Of a stretch of DNA of 64,000 nucleotides, positions 16,687 through 24,295 are shown one piece after another. Source of the DNA: Streptomyces sp. P3 (GTDB taxonomy: Bacteria > Actinomycetota > Actinomycetes > Streptomycetales > Streptomycetaceae); NCBI RefSeq assembly GCF_003032475.1, contig NZ_CP028369.1, forward strand, positions 372,001 through 436,000. The letters are read 5' to 3'. The notes below the pieces were generated by a model. It searched no databases and was not told where the DNA came from. It saw nothing but the letters and a program-made list of their open reading frames with translations. A program made the translations under genes and the position numbers. Within the stretch, counting starts at the first letter, position 1, and the number at the start of each line of letters is the position of its first letter.

Positions 16687-16890
16687 ATGCAGGCGACCGC
16701 ATACACGTACGACCCCGACACCCGCAGCGGACAGGTGCTGCTCGACGACGGCACGCCCGTGCCCTTCGACGCACCGGCCTTCGACGCGGGCGGGCTGCGG
16801 CTGCTGCGGCCCGGCCAGCGGGTGCGGATCGAGACGGACGGACCGAAGGAGCGTCCCAGGATCACCCTGGTGACGCTCCAGACGTTCTGA
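16687..16890 (+). CDS. Small conserved hypothetical protein, possibly OB-fold
   Basis: The 67-residue protein has YTYDPDTRSGQVLLDDGTPV and RLLRPGQRVRIETDG. The layout (short beta strands, GxV, GQRVRIE) recalls cold-shock or OB-fold proteins, but the RNA-binding aromatic motifs are absent, so this is only a suggestion. It starts 9 bp after cofC and is probably cotranscribed. Its codon third positions are almost all G/C. Confidence 0.75.
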   Translation: MQATAYTYDPDTRSGQVLLDDGTPVPFDAPAFDAGGLRLLRPGQRVRIETDGPKERPRITLVTLQTF

Positions 16891-16928
16891 GGGAGTTCTC
16901 GCCGAAGGAGAGCTGCCGGACACGCCGC

Positions 16929-16957
16929 GGGCCGGGCTCCGAGAGGGAGTCCGGCCC
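16929..16957. terminator. Bidirectional terminator between cofC unit and hupS
   Basis: A 12-bp stem with one G-T pair (16929-16940 with 16946-16957) and a 5-nt loop lies 24 bp downstream of the hupS stop and 38 bp after the small gene. Confidence 0.7.
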
Positions 16958-16980
16958 GGCGCGTGAGTGCCCCAGGTGCC

Positions 16981-17649
16981 CTACGCCTTGGCGGCGGTGG
17001 CCTTCTTGGCGGTGGTCTTGCGGGCGGTGGACTTCCTGGCGGGGGCCTTCTTGGCCGTCGCCTTCTTCGCCGGGGCCTTCTTGGCCGCCGTCTTCTTCGC
17101 GGCGGCCGACTTCGCGGTGGTGGTCTTCTTCGCGGCCGCCGTCGTGCTCTTGGCCGCGGTCTTCTTCGCGGTGGTCTTCTTGGCGGTGGCCGTGGTCTTC
17201 TTGGCGGCGGCCGTCGTCTTCTTCGCGGGGGCGGCCTTCTTCGCGGCGGCCGAAGCCCTCTTCGCGGGGGCGGCCTTCTTCGCGGCGGCCTTCTTGACCG
17301 TCGCGGACGCGCCGCCGGTCAGGCTGCCCTTGGGGGCCTTCTTGACGGCGACCTCGCCGCCGCGCGGGAGCTTCTTCGAGCCGCTGACCAGGTCCTTGAA
17401 GCCCTGGCCTGCGCGGAAGCGCGGGACGGAGGTCTTCTTGACCCGAACCCGCTCGCCCGTCTGGGGGTTGCGGGCGTAGCGGGCCGGCCGGTCGACCTTC
17501 TCGAACGAACCGAAACCGGTGACCGAGACCCGGTCGCCGGCGACCGTCGCGCGGACGATGGCGTCCAGGACCGCGTCGACCGCCTCGGCGGCCTGCTGGC
17601 GACCGCCCAGCTTGTCGGCAATCGCTTCTACGAGCTGCGCCTTGTTCAC
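16981..17649 (-). CDS. hupS: HU-family nucleoid protein with lysine-rich tail (HupS)
   Basis: The 222-residue protein has two parts. Residues 1-92 form a normal HU domain: VNKAQLVEAIADKLGG, DRVSVTGFGSFEKVDRPAR, and RNPQTGERVRV on the DNA-binding arm. From about residue 110 it is a Lys/Ala-rich histone H1-like tail of repeated KKA/AKK units. This architecture is the sporulation-linked HupS of Streptomyces, which helps compact chromosomes in spores. The GTG at 17649 has GAAGGGGAAG just upstream. The tail is repetitive at the DNA level, so copy-number variation between strains is expected. Confidence 0.95.
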   Translation of the reverse strand: MNKAQLVEAIADKLGGRQQAAEAVDAVLDAIVRATVAGDRVSVTGFGSFEKVDRPARYARNPQTGERVRVKKTSVPRFRAGQGFKDLVSGSKKLPRGGEVAVKKAPKGSLTGGASATVKKAAAKKAAPAKRASAAAKKAAPAKKTTAAAKKTTATAKKTTAKKTAAKSTTAAAKKTTTAKSAAAKKTAAKKAPAKKATAKKAPARKSTARKTTAKKATAAKA

Positions 17650-17788
17650 GTCTTCCCCTTCGGAGACATTCGCCAGAACGAAAGTGTTCAAGCCTTTTCG
17701 CACGTTAGGCAGATATATACCGCAAATCAAACACGAAACGGGCTAATCACCCTTGTGCCGCAACGAAATCGGCTGCTCCTGGAAGCGA

Positions 17789-18019
17789 TCAGCGCCCCTC
17801 TTCGGGTGTTCGCCCCTCGTCGAGGTCCGCCATGAACCGCTCCAGACGCCTTGTCGCATCGGCGAGATCGTGCTTGGCCGCGGCCGTGATGACCAGCAGC
17901 TTCCGGGTCAGCGCCATCCGTACGCCCTCCGGGACTTGCAGTGCGCGCACTCTTGTGTGCGCTTCCTTGAGCTGGTTCGCGACCGCCGTATAGAGCTCGA
18001 GTTGGCCGTCGTGTTCCAT
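17789..18019 (-). CDS. Small conserved hypothetical protein
   Basis: The 76-residue helical protein starts MEHDGQLELYTAVANQLKEA and ends in Asp/Glu/Arg. The sequence (VRMALTRKLLVITAAAKHDLADATRRLERFMADL) suggests a two- or three-helix bundle. I do not recognise a named family. The ATG at 18019 was chosen because longer in-frame extensions are Pro/Arg-rich non-coding sequence. It lies upstream of hupS on the same strand, with about 140 AT-richer bases between them. Confidence 0.7.
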   Translation of the reverse strand: MEHDGQLELYTAVANQLKEAHTRVRALQVPEGVRMALTRKLLVITAAAKHDLADATRRLERFMADLDEGRTPEEGR

Positions 18020-18204
18020 GCACAGATTGTGCCATCTGGGGCGAGTTGTCGCCCGCCCAGGGGGCAACTGCCGCCTCGAACGGCCGTCGGCGCCCTTCCG
18101 GCGGCCGCGTCCACACAGGGCGCCTACCCCGGCAACAACCCCTCTAACGTGGGAAGTTGGCACGAGCAGCGAAGGGCTCCGGGGCCGAAGGGGTCCAGAC
18201 ACGG

Positions 18205-18237
18205 CCGTACCCCCGATCGGACCGATCGGGGGTACGG
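18205..18237. terminator. Perfect 33-bp palindrome downstream of leuD
   Basis: Two perfect 16-bp arms (18205-18220 and 18222-18237) are separated by one base. It lies 66 bp past the leuD stop on the minus strand. There is no T-run, but it is a strong candidate end of the leuCD transcript. The perfection would also fit a dimeric protein-binding site. Confidence 0.7.
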
Positions 18238-18302
18238 AGGGGGTGTCGCGGTGGCCGAAACTCGACCTGTCCGGGGCCGCCCAGGGGCCGGGGGCCTCGG
18301 GG

Positions 18303-18896
18303 TCAGACCTCGAGCGTCCTCGGCTTGTACGAGGGGCGCTTGGCCTCGTAGGCGGCGATGTCACCCTCGTTCTGCAGGGTGATGGAGATGTCGTCCAGCC
18401 CGTTCAGCAGGCGCCAACGGGCGTTCTCGTCGAGCTCGAAGGCCGCGGTGATCCCCTCGGCGCGCACCTCGCGGGCCTCGAGGTCGACAGTGATCTCGGT
18501 CTGCGGGTCCTTCTCCGTGACTTCCCACAGCGCGTCGACGATCTTCTGCTCGATCACCACCGTGAGCAGGCCGTTCTTCAGCGAGTTGCCACGGAAGATG
18601 TCGGCGAAGCGGGACGAGATCACGGTCTTGAAGCCGTAGTTCTGCAGCGCCCAGACGGCGTGCTCACGGGAGGAGCCGGTGCCGAAGTCGGGGCCGGCGA
18701 CCAGCACGCTGGCGCCCTGTCGCTCGGGCCGGTTGAGGATGAACTCCGGGTCCTTGCGCCAGGCCTCGAACAGCCCGTCCTCGAACCCGTCCCGGGTGAC
18801 CTTCTTGAGCCAGTGAGCAGGGATGATCTGGTCGGTGTCGACATTGGAGCGGCGCAGCGGGACGGCCCGGCCGGTGTGCGAGATGAATGCTTCCAT
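18303..18896 (-). CDS. leuD: 3-isopropylmalate dehydratase small subunit
   Basis: LeuD is the small subunit that swivels over the LeuC iron-sulfur site to isomerise 2- to 3-isopropylmalate in leucine synthesis. The 197 residues include [35 protein letters not shown] (substrate-binding loop) and [17 protein letters not shown]. It lies 6 bp after leuC, in the same operon. Confidence 0.98.
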   Translation of the reverse strand: MEAFISHTGRAVPLRRSNVDTDQIIPAHWLKKVTRDGFEDGLFEAWRKDPEFILNRPERQGASVLVAGPDFGTGSSREHAVWALQNYGFKTVISSRFADIFRGNSLKNGLLTVVIEQKIVDALWEVTEKDPQTEITVDLEAREVRAEGITAAFELDENARWRLLNGLDDISITLQNEGDIAAYEAKRPSYKPRTLEV

Positions 18897-18902
18897 GGCT
18901 GA

Positions 18903-20333
18903 TCAGACTCCAGCGGGCGTACGGGTCTCGGCGTCGGACAGGTCGGCCGGGGAGGCCAGGTGGCCCAGGACGGCCGTGGCGGCCGCGACCTGCGGCGACA
19001 CCAGGTGCGTCCGACCACCCTTGCCCTGACGGCCCTCGAAGTTGCGGTTGGAGGTGGACGCCGAGCGCTCCCCCGGGGCCAGCTGGTCGGGGTTCATGCC
19101 GAGGCACATCGAGCAGCCCGCGTGCCGCCACTCGGCGCCGGCCTCCTTGAATACCACGTCCAGACCCTCGGAAACGGCCTGCAGACCGACGCGCGCGGAG
19201 CCCGGGACGACCAGCATCCGTACGCCGTCGGCGACTTTGCGGCCCTTGACGAGCTCGGCGGCCGCGCGCAGGTCCTCGATGCGGCCGTTGGTGCAGGAAC
19301 CTACGAAGACGGTGTCCACCTTGATGGAGCGCAGCGGCTGTCCGGCCTCCAACCCCATGTATTCCAGGGCCTTTTCGGCGGCGAGGCGCTCCGAAGCGTC
19401 TTCGTACGAAGCAGGGTCGGGGACGTCGGCCGAAAGCGGCGCGCCCTGGCCGGGGTTGGTGCCCCAGGTGACGAACGGCGACAGCGCGGCGGCGTCGATG
19501 ACCACCTCGGCGTCGAACTCGGCGTCGTCGTCGGTCCTCAGCGTCTTCCAGTACGCGACGGCCGCGTCCCAGTCCTCGCCCTTGGGGGCGTGCGGACGGC
19601 CCTCGAGGTAGTCGAAGGTGGTCTGGTCGGGCGCGATCATGCCCGCGCGGGCGCCGGCCTCGATCGACATGTTGCAGATGGTCATGCGGGCCTCCATCGA
19701 GAGCTTCTCGATGGCGGGGCCGCGGTACTCCAGGACGTAGCCCTGACCGCCGCCGGTGCCGATGCGGGCGATGATCGCCAGGATCAGGTCCTTGGCGGTG
19801 ACGCCGTCGGGCAGTTCGCCGTCGACGGTGATCGCCATGGTCTTCGGGCGGGCCATCGGCAGCGTCTGGGTGGCCAGCACGTGCTCGACCTGCGAGGTGC
19901 CGATGCCGAACGCCAGGCCGCCGAAGGCGCCGTGCGTGGAGGTGTGGGAGTCGCCGCAGACGACCGTCATGCCGGGCTGGGTCAGACCCAGCTGCGGGCC
20001 GACGACGTGCACGACGCCCTGCTCGACGTCGCCCAGCGGGTGCAGCCGGACGCCGAACTCGGCGCAGTTCTTGCGCAGCGTCTCCAGCTGGGCCCGGGAG
20101 ACCGGGTCCGCGATCGGCTTGTCGATGTCGAGCGTCGGGGTGTTGTGGTCCTCGGTCGCGATGGTGAGGTCGAGACGGCGCACCGGGCGGCCGTTCTGCC
20201 GCAGTCCGTCGAAGGCCTGCGGGCTGGTCACCTCGTGCAGGAGGTGCAGATCGATGAAGAGGAGGTCGGGCTCGCCCTCGGCGCGCCGGACGACGTGGTC
20301 GTCCCAGACCTTCTCCGCGAGTGTCCTACCCAT
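18903..20333 (-). CDS. leuC: 3-isopropylmalate dehydratase large subunit
   Basis: The 476-residue aconitase-family subunit carries the [4Fe-4S] cluster. Motifs are [11 protein letters not shown] at the N-terminus, [29 protein letters not shown] (first cluster Cys) and [11 protein letters not shown] (CxxC, second and third Cys). The ATG at 20333 follows GGAGGGAAAGCG. It is divergent from the IclR-type regulator gene ndgR 194 bp away, the arrangement in which NdgR regulates leuCD in other Streptomyces. Confidence 0.98.
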   Translation of the reverse strand: MGRTLAEKVWDDHVVRRAEGEPDLLFIDLHLLHEVTSPQAFDGLRQNGRPVRRLDLTIATEDHNTPTLDIDKPIADPVSRAQLETLRKNCAEFGVRLHPLGDVEQGVVHVVGPQLGLTQPGMTVVCGDSHTSTHGAFGGLAFGIGTSQVEHVLATQTLPMARPKTMAITVDGELPDGVTAKDLILAIIARIGTGGGQGYVLEYRGPAIEKLSMEARMTICNMSIEAGARAGMIAPDQTTFDYLEGRPHAPKGEDWDAAVAYWKTLRTDDDAEFDAEVVIDAAALSPFVTWGTNPGQGAPLSADVPDPASYEDASERLAAEKALEYMGLEAGQPLRSIKVDTVFVGSCTNGRIEDLRAAAELVKGRKVADGVRMLVVPGSARVGLQAVSEGLDVVFKEAGAEWRHAGCSMCLGMNPDQLAPGERSASTSNRNFEGRQGKGGRTHLVSPQVAAATAVLGHLASPADLSDAETRTPAGV

Positions 20334-20473
20334 CGCTTTCCCTCCGGCCGGCAATGACGCACCGGCCCAACTAGAGATCTTGTGGAGGCGACGCCCACCG
20401 GCCCCTGCTTTTCCCCGGGCACCCGCCGCCTGGCCCGTTGGTCCGCGGGCCACCATGTGTCCAAGGGTTGCGC

Positions 20474-20513
20474 GTCTCACGGAAAATTGAACTTGCGTTT
20501 CACAGAGTGAGAC
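20474..20513. promoter_or_regulatory. Inverted-repeat regulatory region between leuC and ndgR
   Basis: A perfect 7-bp inverted repeat (GTCTCAC at 20474-20480, GTGAGAC at 20507-20513) flanks an AT-rich core containing GAAAATTGAAC and GCGTTTCAC. It ends 14 bp before the ndgR start, a position suited to autoregulation and leuC control by an IclR-type dimer. Assignment to NdgR is inferred from position. Confidence 0.5.
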
Positions 20514-20527
20514 GGGAGTATCGTTTC

Positions 20528-21244
20528 ATGGACAACAGTAGCGGCGTCGGCGTCCTGGACAAGGCAGCCCTTGTCCTGAGCGCCCTGGAGTCCGGTCCGG
20601 CCACCCTCGCAGGCTTGGTCGCTGCCACCGGACTCGCACGACCCACGGCCCATCGTCTGGCCGTGGCTTTGGAACACCACCGTATGGTCGCGCGCGACAT
20701 GCAGGGCCGTTTCATTCTCGGCCCCCGACTCGCCGAACTGGCCGCGGCCGCCGGCGAGGACCGCCTGCTGGCCACCGCCGGCCCGGTGCTCACGCACCTG
20801 CGGGACATCACGGGCGAGAGCGCGCAGCTCTACCGCCGCCAGGGCGACATGCGCATCTGCGTGGCCGCGGCGGAACGCCTGTCCGGCCTTCGGGACACCG
20901 TGCCGGTCGGCTCCACGCTCACGATGAAGGCGGGCTCCTCGGCCCAGATCCTGATGGCCTGGGAGGAGCCGGAGCGCCTGCACCGCGGCCTCCAGGGCGC
21001 CCGCTTCACGGCGACGGCCCTGTCAGGCGTGCGGCGCCGCGGCTGGGCCCAGTCCATCGGTGAGCGCGAGCCGGGCGTCGCGTCCGTCTCCGCGCCGGTG
21101 CGCGGCCCCTCCAACCGCGTGGTGGCCGCCGTCTCCGTCTCGGGCCCCATCGAGCGCCTGACGCGCCACCCGGGCCGTATGCACGCCCAGGCGGTCATCG
21201 ACGCGGCGGCCCGTCTGTCCGAGGCCCTGCGCCGCACCGGCTGA
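20528..21244 (+). CDS. ndgR: IclR-family regulator NdgR (branched-chain amino acid control)
   Basis: The 238-residue protein has an N-terminal winged helix (residues 8-60: VLDKAALVLSALE, ATGLARPTAHRLAVALEHH) and a C-terminal IclR effector domain (residues 80-238). NdgR-type proteins activate leuCD and other amino acid genes and influence antibiotic production in Streptomyces. The ATG at 20528 has a GGGAG site; an earlier in-frame start at 20438 would run through the divergent promoter. The position opposite leuC is diagnostic. Confidence 0.93.
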   Translation: MDNSSGVGVLDKAALVLSALESGPATLAGLVAATGLARPTAHRLAVALEHHRMVARDMQGRFILGPRLAELAAAAGEDRLLATAGPVLTHLRDITGESAQLYRRQGDMRICVAAAERLSGLRDTVPVGSTLTMKAGSSAQILMAWEEPERLHRGLQGARFTATALSGVRRRGWAQSIGEREPGVASVSAPVRGPSNRVVAAVSVSGPIERLTRHPGRMHAQAVIDAAARLSEALRRTG

Positions 21245-21354
21245 CTCCGCGAGGAAGAGGGCGGCCTCAACGCCGCGGCAGCCCTTTCCCTCACGGCGAG
21301 GCCCCGCGGGCGCGGGACGGTGTCGGCGCGTGCTCCGCCGCGTGGACCCGCCTC

Positions 21355-21846
21355 CTAGGGCGCGGACCGGTACGCGAAACGGTCCTTCGCATACCGCCCC
21401 CGCCGCTCCAACGGGATCTGCCCGTGCGCGGCCGCGAGACCGAAGGCCGGCATGTCGCCGTAGACCGCCTCGTACGACCCCTCCGGCACGACGTACGCCT
21501 CGTGCCAGATCCCCACGTGACCCCGCACCTTCCCCTCCCGCTCCTTGCGGTTGAGCCGGGCCCACACACGATGGTGGAACGCGTCGGGCGCGCTCGCGTA
21601 GGCGTAGAGCTTCTCCTTCGACTCCCAGTACTGGACGACGTAGTACGTCCGCGGCGAGGCCGTCAGCAGGACCCGGGAGAGGAGCCCCCGGCTCGGGTCC
21701 TTCTTCAGCTCTGCGAGCATTCTGAGCATCGCCAGCATGACCGGCACCCACTGGTGCACGGCCCAGAACCGGTTGACACGCATCCCGATGAGCAGGACGA
21801 CGACGTCGCCTCGTGCGTCGGCGGTGGTACGGGTGGCTTCGGGCAT
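21355..21846 (-). CDS. DUF4188 family protein (putative heme-degrading-like monooxygenase fold)
   Basis: The 163-residue protein has VVVLLIGMRVNRFWAVHQWV near the start, SPRTYYVVQYWESKEKLYAYA in the middle and GIWHEAYVVPEGSYEAVYGD near the end, all typical of DUF4188. The fold resembles dimeric alpha/beta-barrel monooxygenases; the substrate is unknown. It is divergent from the MerR gene with a 38-bp gap that holds an operator-like palindrome overlapping its start region, so MerR control is likely. Confidence 0.88.
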   Translation of the reverse strand: MPEATRTTADARGDVVVLLIGMRVNRFWAVHQWVPVMLAMLRMLAELKKDPSRGLLSRVLLTASPRTYYVVQYWESKEKLYAYASAPDAFHHRVWARLNRKEREGKVRGHVGIWHEAYVVPEGSYEAVYGDMPAFGLAAAHGQIPLERRGRYAKDRFAYRSAP

Positions 21847-21848
21847 GC

Positions 21849-21869
21849 TTGGATAGTGGCGCTGTCCAA
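21849..21869. promoter_or_regulatory. Operator-like palindrome between DUF4188 and MerR genes
   Basis: TTGGATAG at 21849-21856 and CTGTCCAA at 21862-21869 form an 8-bp inverted repeat with one mismatch and a 5-bp centre. It lies 2 bp from the DUF4188 start codon and 15 bp from the MerR start, and is a likely MerR-dimer site. Confidence 0.6.
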
Positions 21870-21884
21870 GGAGGGGCGCAAGGG

Positions 21885-22529
21885 ATGCGGCTGACCGAGT
21901 TGAGCGAGCGCAGCGGAGTCTCGACGGCGACGATCAAGTACTACCTGCGCGAGGGCCTCCTGCCGCCCGGCCGCCGGCTCAACGCGACGACCGCCGCGTA
22001 CGACGAGGAGCATCTGCGCCGTCTGCGGCTGGTGCGCGCCATGATCCAGGTGGGCCGACTGCCGGTGGCCACGGTCCGCGAGGTGCTCGGGCATGTGGAC
22101 GACGACTCCCTGGGCCGCACGATCCGCCTCGGCGCGGCCCTGTGGGCGCTGCCCCAGGTCCCCGAGCCGGACACCGAGGACGAGCACGTCCGCGCCGCCC
22201 GCCAGGAGGCGGACGACCTGCTGCGCACACTGGGGTGGACCAACGCCCGTCTGCTGACGACGATCTCCCCCGCGTACCGGTCACTGGTCGTCGCGGTGGC
22301 CGCGCTGCATCGCCTCGGTTACGACTGGGACGCCGAACTGCTCTTTTCCTACGCCCGGTTGATGCACCGGGCCGCGGCCCTGGACCTGGACTTCGTGGAG
22401 ACGCGCGAGTCGGAGGCGGAGCGGATCGAGACGGCGGTGCTGGGGGCGATCCTCGTCGAGCCGATACTGCAGGCGCTGCACCGGCTGGCGCAGGAGGAGG
22501 AGTCGGCGCGGCGGTACGGCTTCGCGTGA
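21885..22529 (+). CDS. MerR-family transcriptional regulator
   Basis: The 214-residue protein begins with a MerR winged helix-turn-helix (MRLTELSERSGVSTATIKYY, LREGLLPPGRRLNATTAAYD), followed by a helical dimerisation segment and an unclassified C-terminal domain rich in Ala/Leu. The metal-binding Cys residues of metal-sensing MerR proteins are absent, so an organic effector is more likely. The ATG at 21885 follows AAGGAGGGG. It probably controls the divergent DUF4188 gene. Confidence 0.9.
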   Translation: MRLTELSERSGVSTATIKYYLREGLLPPGRRLNATTAAYDEEHLRRLRLVRAMIQVGRLPVATVREVLGHVDDDSLGRTIRLGAALWALPQVPEPDTEDEHVRAARQEADDLLRTLGWTNARLLTTISPAYRSLVVAVAALHRLGYDWDAELLFSYARLMHRAAALDLDFVETRESEAERIETAVLGAILVEPILQALHRLAQEEESARRYGFA

Positions 22530-22554
22530 GCTGGGCCTGCGCGGAGGGCGCATG

Positions 22555-22588
22555 CGAATGGCCCTCCGCCGAAGCGAAGGGCCATTCG
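22555..22588. terminator. Terminator between MerR gene and tRNA cluster
   Basis: A perfect 10-bp stem (22555-22564 with 22579-22588) has a 14-nt loop. It lies just after the MerR gene on the plus strand and just after the last tRNA on the minus strand. Confidence 0.75.
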
Positions 22589-22593
22589 TGTGG

Positions 22594-22666
22594 TACCCCC
22601 GACCGGATTCGAACCGGCGCTACCGCCTTGAGAGGGCGGCGTGCTAGGCCGCTACACAACGGGGGC
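22594..22666 (-). tRNA. tRNA-Glu (CTC)
   Basis: A 73-nt cloverleaf with anticodon stem CCGCC/GGCGG, loop CTCTCAA, anticodon CTC and a TTCGAAT T-loop. The 3' CCA appears to be encoded (22591-22593). It is the last gene of a five-tRNA minus-strand cluster. Confidence 0.97.
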
Positions 22667-22694
22667 CTAGACCTTGCGTTTCCGCAGATCAGAG

Positions 22695-22766
22695 CTGGTC
22701 TACCAGGACTCGAACCTAGAATGACGGTACCAGAAACCGTAGTGTTGCCAATTACACCATAGACCA
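22695..22766 (-). tRNA. tRNA-Gln (CTG)
   Basis: 72 nt with acceptor TGGTCTA/TAGACCA, anticodon stem ACGGT/ACCGT, loop TTCTGGT and anticodon CTG. Confidence 0.97.
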
Positions 22767-22786
22767 AGGTGATTCAACCTGAATCG

Positions 22787-22859
22787 TACCCCCGACCGGA
22801 TTCGAACCGGCGCTACCGCCTTGAGAGGGCGGCGTGCTAGGCCGCTACACAACGGGGGC
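22787..22859 (-). tRNA. tRNA-Glu (CTC)
   Basis: 73 nt, identical in sequence to the copy at 22594-22666, with anticodon CTC. Confidence 0.97.
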
Positions 22860-22921
22860 CCTAGCGATCCTGCATGAGAGACAGCGGGTGCGACCCGGAC
22901 TGCCTTCCTGGGAAGGATCTG

Positions 22922-22994
22922 TACCCCCGACCGGATTCGAACCGGCGCTACTGCCTTGAGAGGGCAGCGTGCTAGGCCGCTACACAACGGGGGC
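22922..22994 (-). tRNA. tRNA-Glu (CTC), variant anticodon stem
   Basis: 73 nt. It differs from the other two Glu copies by a compensated base-pair change in the anticodon stem (CTGCC/GGCAG instead of CCGCC/GGCGG). The anticodon is CTC. Confidence 0.97.
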
Positions 22995-23015
22995 TTTGCA
23001 GATGAGCTCTGCGAG

Positions 23016-23087
23016 CTGGCCTACCAGGACTCGAACCTAGACTAACTGAACCAGAATCAGTCGTGCTGCCAATTACACCATAGGCCA
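23016..23087 (-). tRNA. tRNA-Gln (CTG)
   Basis: 72 nt with acceptor TGGCCTA/TAGGCCA, anticodon stem ACTGA/TCAGT, loop TTCTGGT and anticodon CTG. It is the first gene of the cluster. A TAGAAC -10-like hexamer lies about 30 bp upstream. Confidence 0.97.
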
Positions 23088-23178
23088 CTGGAACGCAAGC
23101 CCCTGTGGGGATCTTGTTCTAGTTTGCGCCTTCGGTGCCCGGCCTTTCAGCCCGCTCTCCGGCGGCGCAGGAAGAACA

Positions 23179-23910
23179 TTACCCGAAGGTGGACCGCGCT
23201 CCAAAACGGGTATCCGCGCCGAGGATCGCGGGGAGTTCGGCGAGGGAGGCGATCCGGTGCCGGCCGGCGGGGAGCTCGACGGTCGCAGTGCCACCGTAAC
23301 GGTCGATCCACACCGAGAGCAGTCCGGCGTCGGCGGCGCCCCGTCCGTCGATCTCCGGGTGGTCTCCGACGTAGGCGACCTGGTGCGGCGGCAGCGACAG
23401 GGCCTCGCAGGCCGCGAGGAAGGCGCCGGCCTCGGGCTTGGAGACGCCGAGCTCCGCGGCGCACAGGACGGCCTCGAAACGGTCGTGCAAGCCGAGGGCG
23501 CGCAGTTTGTAGTCCTGGACGTGGATGCTGGAGTTGGAGAGCACCGCGTGGCGGTGGCTGGCGGCGAGCGCGTCGAGCACGGGCAGGACGTCCGGGAAGA
23601 TAGACCAGGCGGCCTCGTAGTGCGGCCAGTACCGCACGAGCCAGTCGTCGGCCTCCACATCGGTCATCTCACGTTCCAGGAACGCCCGTACCCGGTCCCG
23701 GCGCTGGTCCTCGAAGGTGATGCCGCCCGCCGAGAACCGCGCCCAGTGTTGGTCGGTGACCTCCCGCCACCGCGCGACGGCCTGCTCCGCGGTGCCGTAC
23801 CCGCTCAGCAGCCCCTCGGCCGTCAGATACGACCGCATGCCCTCGCGGTCCGCGGTCGTGTAGTCGAAGAGGGTGTCGTCAACGTCCCAGACCACGGCGC
23901 GAATGCTCAT
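23179..23910 (-). CDS. HAD-superfamily hydrolase
   Basis: The 243-residue phosphatase-like protein has motif I DVDDTLFDY (nucleophile Asp at residue 10), a helical cap, motif II VLSNSSIHV, the motif III Lys in GVSKPEAGAFLAA, and motif IV VGDHPEIDGRGAADAG. This is a subfamily I HAD with a cap between motifs I and II; the substrate is unknown. The ATG at 23910 was preferred over upstream in-frame codons because it begins the conserved strand leading to motif I. Confidence 0.92.
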   Translation of the reverse strand: MSIRAVVWDVDDTLFDYTTADREGMRSYLTAEGLLSGYGTAEQAVARWREVTDQHWARFSAGGITFEDQRRDRVRAFLEREMTDVEADDWLVRYWPHYEAAWSIFPDVLPVLDALAASHRHAVLSNSSIHVQDYKLRALGLHDRFEAVLCAAELGVSKPEAGAFLAACEALSLPPHQVAYVGDHPEIDGRGAADAGLLSVWIDRYGGTATVELPAGRHRIASLAELPAILGADTRFGARSTFG

Positions 23911-23946
23911 GTCCCCGACGGTATCGCGGGCTGGCACACCGAGGAC

Positions 23947-24231
23947 ATGAGCGAGTGCCGAGTCCAGTTCACCGTCGAGGCCCGGGCGGCGTACGACGGC
24001 CTGCCCGGCGAGCGTCGAGCTCAGTTGGACAAGGCCGTGCGGATACTGGCGCGCGACCCGTTCCGCAAGGCCGCGACCGCGCAACTCGGCCCCGACGAGC
24101 ATCTGCGCAAGGCGTACGTCGCCCCGGGCGTCGTGCTGGAGTACGTGGTGGCGGCAGCCGTGCTGGTCGTCGTCGTGCTCGAGATCTTCGACGAGTTCGC
24201 CTACCTCGTCGACGAGAGCGACGCCGTCTGA
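23947..24231 (+). CDS. Orphan RelE/ParE-like protein
   Basis: The 94-residue protein has the RelE/ParE layout: FTVEARAAYDGL, a helical ERRAQLDKAVRILARDPF, then Arg/Lys-rich strands (HLRKAYVAPGVVLEYVV) and a hydrophobic strand VLVVVVLEIFDE. The usual catalytic C-terminal Arg/His/Tyr are not evident. No antitoxin gene is adjacent: upstream is the divergent HAD gene and downstream the convergent gltX. It may be a retired toxin or a plain RelE-fold protein. The ATG at 23947 follows a weak GAGG. Confidence 0.75.
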   Translation: MSECRVQFTVEARAAYDGLPGERRAQLDKAVRILARDPFRKAATAQLGPDEHLRKAYVAPGVVLEYVVAAAVLVVVVLEIFDEFAYLVDESDAV

Positions 24232-24245
24232 GGTGTGAACGCCGA

Positions 24246-24279
24246 AGGGGCGGCGCCCGGTGATCCGGATGCCGCCCCT
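24246..24279. terminator. Bidirectional terminator between RelE-like gene and gltX
   Basis: A perfect 9-bp stem (24246-24254 with 24271-24279) with a 16-nt loop lies 17 bp downstream of the gltX stop and 15 bp after the RelE-like gene. Confidence 0.75.
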
Positions 24280-24295
24280 CTCGCGCGCCCGGGCG

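Noticed and set aside
22700..22987. Reading frames across the tRNA cluster
   Set aside because: They translate tRNA genes and have no coding bias.
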